This document shows positions 6,558 through 12,462 of a stretch of 14,477 nucleotides of DNA, in pieces. Each line of letters begins with the position of its first letter. The first letter of the stretch is position 1. The position numbers were made by a program, and so were the translations under genes. The notes beneath the pieces are model-generated. The model did not search any database and was not told the origin of the DNA. It was given only the letters and a program-made list of their open reading frames with translations. The DNA comes from Methanoregula sp. UBA471 (GTDB taxonomy: Archaea; Halobacteriota; Methanomicrobia; Methanomicrobiales; Methanospirillaceae). The stretch covers positions 499 to 14,975 of the forward strand of contig DADT01000035.1 of assembly GCA_002495065.1 (NCBI GenBank). Direction: 5' to 3'.

Positions 6558-6737
6558 TCAGGAATAACCGGATATAATGGTCTTGAAAAAATTCACCTGA
6601 AAAATCAGGAACGGCAGGGCGTGTGAATGCCCCCTGCCATAGTAAAAACGCAGCCGGCTGCAGGTCCCTTCACAAGGCTTCCTGAAGTGTATCTTCGACA
6701 GTTCATATGCGCATATGAAATTCAGCAGACCGTGCAT
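6558..6737 (-). CDS. Candidate small protein, diverged copy 2 of the operon's small ORF
   Basis: A 59-residue open frame starting 17 bases after the stop of the beta-helix lipoprotein gene. GAAGGAAATC precedes the ATG and can serve as a weak ribosome site. Residues 3-20, GLLNFICAYELSKIHFRK, align without gaps with GLLKFYTQKVLSKIQPRK of the small ORF at 10447-10584, and the DNA shares an exact 15-base run (ACTGTCGAAGATACA on the minus strand). Similarity fades after residue 32. The second half runs through a terminator-like hairpin and T tract, so the C-terminus may be decayed or the true gene shorter. An 18-base perfect palindrome lies inside it. It could be a functional paralogue, a pseudogene, or a conserved nucleic-acid element that happens to be open. 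Confidence 0.4.
   Translation of the reverse strand: MHGLLNFICAYELSKIHFRKPCEGTCSRLRFYYGRGHSHALPFLIFQVNFFKTIISGYS
6586..6609 (-). terminator. Hairpin plus T-tract terminator candidate of the large operon
   Basis: On the minus strand CCTGA-TTTT-TCAGG (6609-6596) is followed after four bases by six T (6591-6586). It lies about 145 bases beyond the stop of the beta-helix lipoprotein gene, where an operon end is expected before the convergent plus-strand gene. Confidence 0.45.
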
Positions 6738-6749
6738 GATTTCCTTCGT
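6688..6749 (-). repeat. Small-ORF repeat, copy 2
   Basis: About 62 bases alignable with 10508-10569 in the same orientation, with one or two single-base gaps. Conserved blocks are TGTATCTTCGACAGT, TTCAG and CATGATT as read on the plus strand. Both copies sit directly after a stop codon of the operon, and together they flank the lipoprotein-VTC-DUF4956-beta-helix block. Confidence 0.6.
6702..6719. promoter_or_regulatory. 18-base perfect palindrome
   Basis: TTCATATGCGCATATGAA reads the same on both strands. It lies in the short interval just after the beta-helix lipoprotein gene, inside the small-ORF repeat copy 2. The matching position of copy 1 is not palindromic, so the symmetry arose or was lost in one copy. 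It could be a dimeric regulator site or form a cruciform/RNA hairpin; no binding protein is suggested by sequence. Confidence 0.35.
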
Positions 6750-6753
6750 CTGG

Positions 6754-8577
6754 TTACGGTCTTCCTGGCCTCCCTCCCGCGGAATTGGATGAGCCTGCAT
6801 AGGTCACGCTGCCAGAGACGGTAAAACCGGTAACACGGGTACCGGGAGTGTATGTCCCATGGGAGAAAAGGCCGTCGGTATTCAGACCTGTTGACTGACC
6901 CCCGGTATAAACACTATAGGTTGCACCCTTTTCCAGCTGGGATGAGCTGAATACCAGTGACTGATATGCCTTGGTCGGTACGAAGGTGAGAATTTCTTCA
7001 CCGTTTTCTGATTCAATATGGACCATGGTGCCTGCAGGCTGGGGTGAAGAGAGGGTCAGCATCACCGAGTTCCGGGTGGATGCCGCGGAAGGGGCCTCTG
7101 CCATGCCGGCACTTCCCGCTGCGAGGAAATACCCTCCGCTTAAGGTAAAGGTGTCCAGATAATCAAGCGCCCCGTTGCCATTGTCAGTGGGACCATAGAC
7201 GATGACCGTCCCTCCGCTCATCGTTATGGGACCATTCACATCGATCCCGTCACCGCCGGCATCGATGACGATATATCCGCTGTTGATGGCGAGTGAAACT
7301 CTACTGGAAGGATCGTATGTTTCCTGGCCCGGCCGGCCCTGTGCCGGGGAGCCGTCGTTGCCACCTGCGCCGTTGATCCCGTCATCCCGTGCGGTTATGC
7401 GTATGGTTGCGTCACGCAGGCTAATGGCCGCACTCTCTAATCCTTCGTAGGATTTTGTAATGGTGACCGAACCACCGTTGATGGTAAGGGCAGTATCCGC
7501 ATGGATACCGTCATCCCCGGAGGCTGCTATAATAGTCCCGCCATCAATGGTTATCCTGTCATCCGAATGTACACCATCATCAGCTGCGTCCACCGTAATC
7601 GTGCCACCGGAAATAGTCACTGCACTTTCGGCCCTGAGCCCCTTACCGCTGATCTCAGTTGTGCTGGCTGCCGTGAGCGGTCCACCCCATGGATTAGTAC
7701 TACCGGTTGTGGCAATGTCGCTGCCGCCACCCGTGGTCAGGATCATTGTGCCTCCGCTGACGGCAAGGCTGGTCCGGGCCTGGATGCCGTCTTCCTGTGC
7801 GGTGATGGTGATGGTGCCTCCCTCAATGGCGATATATCCTTTTTCCGGATCCTCATCATTATTGGCCTGCATTCCGTCGCCCCCGGACTGTACCGTGATA
7901 GTCCCGTCTTTCACAGCAATGGAGTCTCGACCCCGGATACCATCGTTGACCGACGTAACCGTGATCTGGCCGCCGGTTATTCTGAGGTCGTCCTTACTGA
8001 CAATGCCGTGCCGGTAGTGTGCTGTTACGGTCAGCGATCCGTTCCCGTTGATCGTGAGGTCGTCCCTGCTGAAGATCGCCGCATCGGGTTCGTCCGAATC
8101 TGCGTTCTCAAATATATACGAATCACCATCGGTTACGTAATTATCCGTGCCGTCTGCCAGGGTGATCACGGTTTTCTCCGCATTGACCATATACAATGGA
8201 GCGCATGTTGAACAGGTAATATTCACCCCGTTTAAGACGAGCTTCACCGTTTCTTCATCTTCCGTATCAACTACAATCTGCCCGTCGTCAAGGGTGCCAC
8301 GGATGCTGTAGGTGCCTCCGGACGTGATGGTTACCTGTGTGCCATGAACGGTTATACCGGTTCCATTGAAGGTTATCGAATTGCCCTGCAGGATAATGGA
8401 GGACGATAAGGAGGTGTCCTGGCCGGGATCCAGATCGTCTTTGTCATAGGTGACTGAAACCGTTCCGGAAGGAACTGCTTCTGTGCCTTGCGTGCCTGCC
8501 GATAATGTACTATCTAGGCAACCGGCACAGGTGATACTAACTGCCAGTGCCAGGAACAGGAAGAAAAAAAATTTCAT
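6754..8577 (-). CDS. Cthe_2159-type carbohydrate-binding beta-helix lipoprotein
   Basis: About 607 residues. I place the start at the ATG 8575-8577: an ATG three codons earlier (8586) abuts GGAGATGA, whereas this one has that site at a workable distance. The N-terminus is a hydrophobic signal ending in TCAGC, a lipobox-like site. Most of the protein is repeated short strands of the type (I/V)xGGTITVxxxxDGI, as in SGGTITVDAADDGVHSDD followed by TIDGGTIIAASGDDGIHAD, typical of a right-handed beta-helix. This is the pattern of Pfam's carbohydrate-binding family founded on Clostridium thermocellum Cthe_2159 (formerly DUF4353), which binds acidic plant polysaccharide and calcium. The many Asp-Asp/Asp-Gly turns fit calcium binding. 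The C-terminus ends in a Gly/Arg/Pro-rich tail. It should sit on the outer face of the membrane. The gene overlaps or abuts DUF4956, so the two are translationally coupled. The ligand in a methanogen is unknown; a cell-surface or extracellular polymer is a reasonable guess. Confidence 0.9.
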   Translation of the reverse strand: MKFFFFLFLALAVSITCAGCLDSTLSAGTQGTEAVPSGTVSVTYDKDDLDPGQDTSLSSSIILQGNSITFNGTGITVHGTQVTITSGGTYSIRGTLDDGQIVVDTEDEETVKLVLNGVNITCSTCAPLYMVNAEKTVITLADGTDNYVTDGDSYIFENADSDEPDAAIFSRDDLTINGNGSLTVTAHYRHGIVSKDDLRITGGQITVTSVNDGIRGRDSIAVKDGTITVQSGGDGMQANNDEDPEKGYIAIEGGTITITAQEDGIQARTSLAVSGGTMILTTGGGSDIATTGSTNPWGGPLTAASTTEISGKGLRAESAVTISGGTITVDAADDGVHSDDRITIDGGTIIAASGDDGIHADTALTINGGSVTITKSYEGLESAAISLRDATIRITARDDGINGAGGNDGSPAQGRPGQETYDPSSRVSLAINSGYIVIDAGGDGIDVNGPITMSGGTVIVYGPTDNGNGALDYLDTFTLSGGYFLAAGSAGMAEAPSAASTRNSVMLTLSSPQPAGTMVHIESENGEEILTFVPTKAYQSLVFSSSQLEKGATYSVYTGGQSTGLNTDGLFSHGTYTPGTRVTGFTVSGSVTYAGSSNSAGGRPGRP

Positions 8578-8582
8578 TGCTT

Positions 8583-9164
8583 TCATCTCCTGGAATACGT
8601 GATGGTTATTTCTGCAACGTCCTGGAGGAAGTTGATGTTCACGACCTCAAAGTCCAGGACACAAAGTCCGGTTCTCTCCCGGAGATCTGTGAGCATCTCG
8701 TCCTTTCTTTCTTTTTTTATCAGCTCGATCTTCTCATACTTCACGTTCATCTGGAACTGTTCCCGGTTAAATCCCCATTCCCGGTCGAGGATCCAGAGGA
8801 TCAGGATAATGAGGATATCCACCATCAGCAGCTTGTCGTACTGGTTTGATTCCCAGAGAACAGAGTTGAGGATAGGCATGGCAGCCATCACGAACAGATA
8901 GGTCATTTCGCGTATGGGAACGGTCTCAGTTCTGTACCTGAGGATCGAGAAAAGGGCAAACAGGCCAAACCCTGCTCCTATGGACAACTCGATGCTGGTA
9001 AACAGCCCCATGATGAAATAAATCACCGTGTTGAATGCCAGGAAGGTAAAGACAAAATTGTTACTTTGCCCTCTCGGGTAGTAAACCAGTCGCACAACAA
9101 CAAATGCCGACAGGAAGTTGAGAAGGGATCCTGCAATAAAAAGGCCCAGGGACTCATCTAGCAT
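8583..9164 (-). CDS. DUF4956 integral membrane protein
   Basis: 193 residues with four or five transmembrane helices in the first ~126 residues (about 7-28, 38-57, 62-76, 87-104, 111-126), then a polar, cytosolic C-terminal domain of about 65 residues rich in Lys/Glu and beta-strand pattern. The hallmark of DUF4956 is present at about 66-92: GFGLFALFSILRYRT followed by VPIREMTYLFV. The RYRTE/REMTY charges lie at a membrane boundary and are likely functional. Its start overlaps the VTC gene by 7 bases and its stop reaches the beta-helix gene's first possible ATG by 4 bases. In bacteria DUF4956 genes are regularly adjacent to VTC-domain genes. A plausible inference is that DUF4956 supplies the membrane part that the soluble VTC domain lacks, as a channel or anchor for its product, in analogy with the fused membrane domain of yeast Vtc proteins. 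This has not been shown as far as I know. Confidence 0.92.
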   Translation of the reverse strand: MLDESLGLFIAGSLLNFLSAFVVVRLVYYPRGQSNNFVFTFLAFNTVIYFIMGLFTSIELSIGAGFGLFALFSILRYRTETVPIREMTYLFVMAAMPILNSVLWESNQYDKLLMVDILIILILWILDREWGFNREQFQMNVKYEKIELIKKERKDEMLTDLRERTGLCVLDFEVVNINFLQDVAEITITYSRR

Positions 9165-10033
9165 GGTACACCGCCCCTGTTGGCGATCCGTGAGAGAACG
9201 AGCAGATTTTGTTTGAACCGGTTGTGTTTCAACCGCTCAAAGAACAGGGAGACCCCGATACAATACTTGGAAAACGCCCTCTTCCTGATACCCATCGCGT
9301 GAATTGTCTGGAGTGCAGGGGAGTTCTTTGTGCCTTTTTCATGCTTGATCTCCGCGATCACCAGGTCAGGGTACGAGATCATACGCTGCCCGTCATGGAA
9401 GGAAATCCCCGTGTCGAACGTCAGTCGTTCTGGCGATCCTGCTGAGACCAGGGTGAGCCTGTTGTACACCGTCATGATAACGGGATGAAAAGCCCGGCAG
9501 TCATAGGGGAGAGCCGAATGGAGAAATTCGGCCTGTTCAGGCAGGAAACCTGTTGACGACCAGGTGGTCTTAACCCGTCGTTTTTCTGTAGACCCCTTGT
9601 TGGTCTTCTTTTTCACTTCCAGGTAGGTCTCACCCGATGAATCGTAATGCCGCAATCTCAGCTTGTAGCGGTTGCCTTCTCCGTTATGGTGCTGCAGGTA
9701 ACTGAGGAACGAAGGAGTATCATAATACATGGTATCATATCTCCCGATCCTGGTGCCCTGTATTTCAAGGACCCGGTATGAACCAACAAGTGCCTTTACC
9801 AGGTCTCTGCATTGCCGGAGCGTCATCAGATGCTTGCTCTCCTGCCGGGTCAGGAGCTGGGCTTTTGTCTCTTCCAGCCCGGTGAGAGAGATGCCCTCGA
9901 ATTCATCGATGAGTGGTGACAGCGCAGAGCGGTCATGCGGCTCGTGACCCGGACAGGAGCCTTCATAGGGAAAATTCATGGTTATCCTCTGTCGAGATGT
10001 GGTGATTTCATGGGTATTCTGGTGGTTGTGCAT
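9158..10033 (-). CDS. VTC-domain (polyphosphate-polymerase-like) CYTH/TTM protein
   Basis: 291 residues, soluble. The VTC domain of yeast Vtc4 polymerises ATP gamma-phosphate into polyphosphate inside a beta-tunnel lined with basic residues. Matching features: TRQESKHLM (62-70), YDTPSFLSYLQHH (104-116), RYKLRLRHY (122-130, the paired Arg), EVKKK (139-143), KRRVKT (151-156), a YNRLTL strand (190-195), DLVIAEIKHE (223-232, catalytic-type Glu228), and SKYCIG (255-260). All tunnel motifs appear intact. There is no SPX or transmembrane domain; the adjacent DUF4956 may provide membrane attachment. Start choice is uncertain: the first ATG (10033) has GGGGAG 11 bases upstream, while an in-frame ATG at 9979 has GAGG six bases upstream, and the 18 residues between look non-conserved. 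Bacterial and archaeal members are annotated as polyphosphate polymerase domain proteins, but activity is mostly unproven. Confidence 0.9.
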   Translation of the reverse strand: MHNHQNTHEITTSRQRITMNFPYEGSCPGHEPHDRSALSPLIDEFEGISLTGLEETKAQLLTRQESKHLMTLRQCRDLVKALVGSYRVLEIQGTRIGRYDTMYYDTPSFLSYLQHHNGEGNRYKLRLRHYDSSGETYLEVKKKTNKGSTEKRRVKTTWSSTGFLPEQAEFLHSALPYDCRAFHPVIMTVYNRLTLVSAGSPERLTFDTGISFHDGQRMISYPDLVIAEIKHEKGTKNSPALQTIHAMGIRKRAFSKYCIGVSLFFERLKHNRFKQNLLVLSRIANRGGVPC

Positions 10034-10121
10034 TGCTCACGGTTCTCCCCAAGTTCTTCACCTGACCCACTCCTGAGTATAAAGACCATGGTGATTTCCT
10101 CTCATGTCCCTCACCCTGAGG

Positions 10122-10445
10122 TTATGATCCTGACGGAGGAATGCCGGAGGGGGGTGTGCCATTCATTCCAAAGGGACGGTCCGAAGGGGGTGTACCATTC
10201 ATACCTGGCGGGGTACCGTTCATCATACCCGATGGGGGTGTCCGGTTTTGTATGTCGGTCGTATTGAAGGGCGGGCGGTCATTATTGCCGGTTTCTGTAC
10301 TCCCTGAGGACGGTGCCTGTTTCCTAGATGACGGGCTTTCACCTGGCTGCAGGGCGCTTCCTGAATCCTGCATACACCCTGCTATCAGCACTCCTGCTGC
10401 GAGAATTGCTGATACGATCAGCACGAGACTGTTCTTTTTTCCCAT
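10122..10445 (-). CDS. Small Gly/Pro/Asn-rich lipoprotein
   Basis: 107 residues. KK at the N-terminus, a hydrophobic stretch and LIAGC at about 20-24 form a canonical lipobox, so the mature protein would start at Cys24 on the outer face of the membrane. The rest is low complexity: Ser/Gly/Asn-rich, then a repeated MNGTPP(S/G) element at about 73-100 ending in GIPPSGS. It is almost certainly disordered, and NGT sequons could be glycosylated. GAGGAGGG lies nine bases before the ATG, a strong ribosome site inside the end of the preceding small ORF, whose stop is one base from this start. It opens the lipoprotein-VTC-DUF4956-beta-helix block and may be an accessory surface factor for it. I do not recognise a family. 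Confidence 0.8.
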   Translation of the reverse strand: MGKKNSLVLIVSAILAAGVLIAGCMQDSGSALQPGESPSSRKQAPSSGSTETGNNDRPPFNTTDIQNRTPPSGMMNGTPPGMNGTPPSDRPFGMNGTPPSGIPPSGS

Positions 10446-10446
10446 G

Positions 10447-10584
10447 TCAGAGGTCCCTCCTCGTTTTCCTTGTCCTGTGCAGTTTTTGTTCCAGTACCTT
10501 TCTCGGTTGTATCTTCGACAGTACTTTTTGCGTATAGAATTTCAGTAACCCGACATGATTCTCCTTTCCCTTAATCATCATCAT
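10447..10584 (-). CDS. 45-residue basic small protein coupled to the ABC permease gene
   Basis: A short ORF filling the interval between the permease and lipoprotein genes. It begins with three consecutive ATG codons: the first (10582-10584) overlaps the permease stop in an ATGA arrangement, and GAGGAG lies 3-9 bases upstream of the three ATGs. It ends in TGA one base before the lipoprotein ATG. The protein is strongly basic (about one third Lys/Arg), with an amphipathic central part GLLKFYTQKVLSKIQPRK and a tail RTRKTRRDL; no membrane helix. It fits a nucleic-acid- or polyanion-binding peptide, and a link to polyphosphate is tempting but only inference. A diverged homologue follows the last large gene of the operon (6558-6737). 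Conservation of GLL.F, LSKI and RK between the copies supports coding. An internal ATG (10554-10556) with its own GGAG reads only four codons. Confidence 0.6.
   Translation of the reverse strand: MMMIKGKENHVGLLKFYTQKVLSKIQPRKVLEQKLHRTRKTRRDL
10508..10569 (-). repeat. Small-ORF repeat, copy 1
   Basis: Partner of 6688-6749. Both copies hold GGA/GAAATC-like purine-rich sequence before a CATG, followed about 30 bases later by ACTGTCGAAGATACA (minus strand). The copies are 3.8 kb apart and in direct orientation around the four-gene VTC block. Confidence 0.6.
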
Positions 10585-11774
10585 TCACTCCTCAGGGCAT
10601 CGATCGGGTCCATATTGGATGCATGCCATGCGGGGTAGAGCCCGGAAATAATACAGACGATCATCCCAACGATCATACCTACAGGAATGTAGACAATGCT
10701 TTCGGGCAGGAAGAAATAAGCCGTATTCCCAATCATGGCACTCACCACAGAATACCCGATAATAACGCTCATGATCCCCCCGATACCAGCGCCAATTATC
10801 CCAAGAATAAACGCTTCGTAGAGAAACATCCGGCGCACCTCCCCGGTCTCCGTGCCTATGGAGAGCAGGACACCAATCTCCTGAACCCGTTCACTCACCG
10901 ACATCATCATAACATTAAAAATACTGGTAGCAGCGACAAGAAGCGAAATACTGCCAATTGCCATAATAAACGTAGTGAGGGAGCTTAGCGTCGAAGAGAC
11001 GCTGGTAATCCGGGAACTTGAATCGGAGATACGGACAACTTCTTTATTCCGGTTGACTTTTTTATCAATGGCATCTTCAACCTCGGTCAGAGTGCTTACA
11101 TCCTTCAAATATATATTCACCTGGTCGTACAGATTCCCCTCACCGAACTGGGAAGTATACCAAGTGTCGGATACGATAATGGCATTATCTGTGTTGATGC
11201 CATTCGAAGAAGATAATCCAGCGGCAGGAAGAATACCAGCTACCCGGACGACCGGTCTCGTAACACTGATGTTCGGTTCTCCTATCTTAATCCGGGTCCC
11301 GATTTTTATGTCAAACCTGCTCGCAATGGTGGCACCTACAATAGCATCACTCTCACCCCGGATTGTGGTTCCTTCAGAGACGTTCATGATACTCCTGATA
11401 TCATCCGGATCAAGTCCGTATATCGAACCTCTGCCGTCATTGGAACCAATCGAGAACTGGGTACTGCCCTTGTCAATTGGTATAACGTCATTTACCCCCG
11501 CCGCATCCCGAATCTCTCTGAGCTGGATATCAGTAATCCCGTTAGAAGAGCTGACTGATGACCCTGGTTCTGCCATCACAACATCGGGAGTTACCATGAT
11601 GATATTGATACCTGTCGTGAGCTGATCTTTTACCAACAGCTGCATATTGGTTCCAAGCATTCCCATGGATGAAATGGCAACGACACCGATGACAATCCCT
11701 ATAGAGGCAAGGAGAGAACGCAGGAAATTCAGCCTGACACTGCGCACCGAGAGATTAAAAAAAATACCTTTCAT
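10581..11774 (-). CDS. MacB/FtsX-type ABC transporter permease
   Basis: 397 residues with the MacB layout: a short N-terminal cytosolic segment, TM1 (about 21-42), a large extracytoplasmic domain (about 45-260), then TM2 (268-290), TM3 (320-345) and TM4 (362-382). Family motifs are SVSERVQEIGVLLSIG (292-307), the coupling-helix region that contacts the ATPase, and YPAWHASNMDPIDALR (380-395) at the C-terminus. Such transporters do not move small substrates through the membrane; they use ATP-driven conformational change to push or extract lipids, lipoproteins or peptides at the outer side (mechanotransmission). The start overlaps the ATPase stop by four bases (ATGA), and its own stop overlaps the following small ORF. 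The lipoprotein and beta-helix lipoprotein downstream could be clients. This is inference. Confidence 0.93.
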   Translation of the reverse strand: MKGIFFNLSVRSVRLNFLRSLLASIGIVIGVVAISSMGMLGTNMQLLVKDQLTTGINIIMVTPDVVMAEPGSSVSSSNGITDIQLREIRDAAGVNDVIPIDKGSTQFSIGSNDGRGSIYGLDPDDIRSIMNVSEGTTIRGESDAIVGATIASRFDIKIGTRIKIGEPNISVTRPVVRVAGILPAAGLSSSNGINTDNAIIVSDTWYTSQFGEGNLYDQVNIYLKDVSTLTEVEDAIDKKVNRNKEVVRISDSSSRITSVSSTLSSLTTFIMAIGSISLLVAATSIFNVMMMSVSERVQEIGVLLSIGTETGEVRRMFLYEAFILGIIGAGIGGIMSVIIGYSVVSAMIGNTAYFFLPESIVYIPVGMIVGMIVCIISGLYPAWHASNMDPIDALRSE

Positions 11775-12451
11775 GATTCTACCACCCTTCCGTCCTCAAG
11801 CTGTATCGTACGGTGTGCATATTCGGCAATCTTCGGATCATGCGTCACCAGGATAACCGTCTTTCCTTTTTTGTGCAGATCCGCAAGAATATCCATGATC
11901 TGGAAACCTGTCTTCCGGTCGAGATTGCCTGTGGGTTCATCACACAGGATAATCTTTGGGTCATTAACCAGTGCCCGGGCAATCGCGACCCGCTGCTGTT
12001 GTCCTCCGGAAAGCTGGTTGGGGCGGTGAGCGCTCATCTCTTCGTCAAATCCTACGGATTTGAGTACGGCCGCTGCCCTGCCGCTGGCGTCTCGTTTTTT
12101 GTATTTCAGGATAAGCGGGTATTCAACATTCTCATAAGCCGAGAGGAGCGGGATTAAGTAAAATTTCTGGAAGACGTACCCGATCACATCCCTTCGCATA
12201 TGAGTTCGTTCAAGGTTTGTCATTTGGGCAATATTCCTCCCGGCGATAAAGATCTCACCTGCAGAAGGAATATCGAGAATTCCCAGCTGGTTCATCAGGG
12301 TTGATTTACCGGAACCTGAAGGTCCCATGAGCGCCACAAATTCCCCTTCATTGATATCAAGTGAAATATGCCTGAGCGCGGTGAAGTCCCCACTCTCCAG
12401 ATGGTATACCTTTGATACATCTGCAAGGCGGATAAGGGGGGTGCCATCCAT
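11771..12451 (-). CDS. ABC transporter ATP-binding protein (MacB/LolD-type)
   Basis: 226 residues from the ATG at 12449-12451, preceded by GGGAGA eight bases upstream. An in-frame ATG 42 bases earlier would overlap the upstream gene and add residues before the conserved start PLIRLADVSKVY, so I reject it. Motifs are complete: Walker A GPSGSGKST (43-51), Q-loop VFQ (93-95), signature LSGGQQQRVAIARAL (147-161), Walker B IILCDEPTG (167-175), D-loop NLD, and H-loop VTHD (His204). The length and the LIPLLSAYENVEYPL segment are typical of the MacB/LolD class, which lacks the MalK-type C-terminal extension. It pairs with the overlapping permease to form a dimeric transporter at the cytoplasmic membrane. 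It begins 11 bases after the COG1361-like gene. Confidence 0.95.
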   Translation of the reverse strand: MDGTPLIRLADVSKVYHLESGDFTALRHISLDINEGEFVALMGPSGSGKSTLMNQLGILDIPSAGEIFIAGRNIAQMTNLERTHMRRDVIGYVFQKFYLIPLLSAYENVEYPLILKYKKRDASGRAAAVLKSVGFDEEMSAHRPNQLSGGQQQRVAIARALVNDPKIILCDEPTGNLDRKTGFQIMDILADLHKKGKTVILVTHDPKIAEYAHRTIQLEDGRVVES

Positions 12452-12462
12452 AGCCTGTCTCC

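Noticed and set aside
7460..8017. Long plus-strand open frame inside the beta-helix lipoprotein gene
   Set aside because: It is the antisense of the repetitive beta-helix coding region, rich in Pro/Val/Ser as expected from the complement of Gly/Thr/Asp codons; the minus-strand gene has clear family features.
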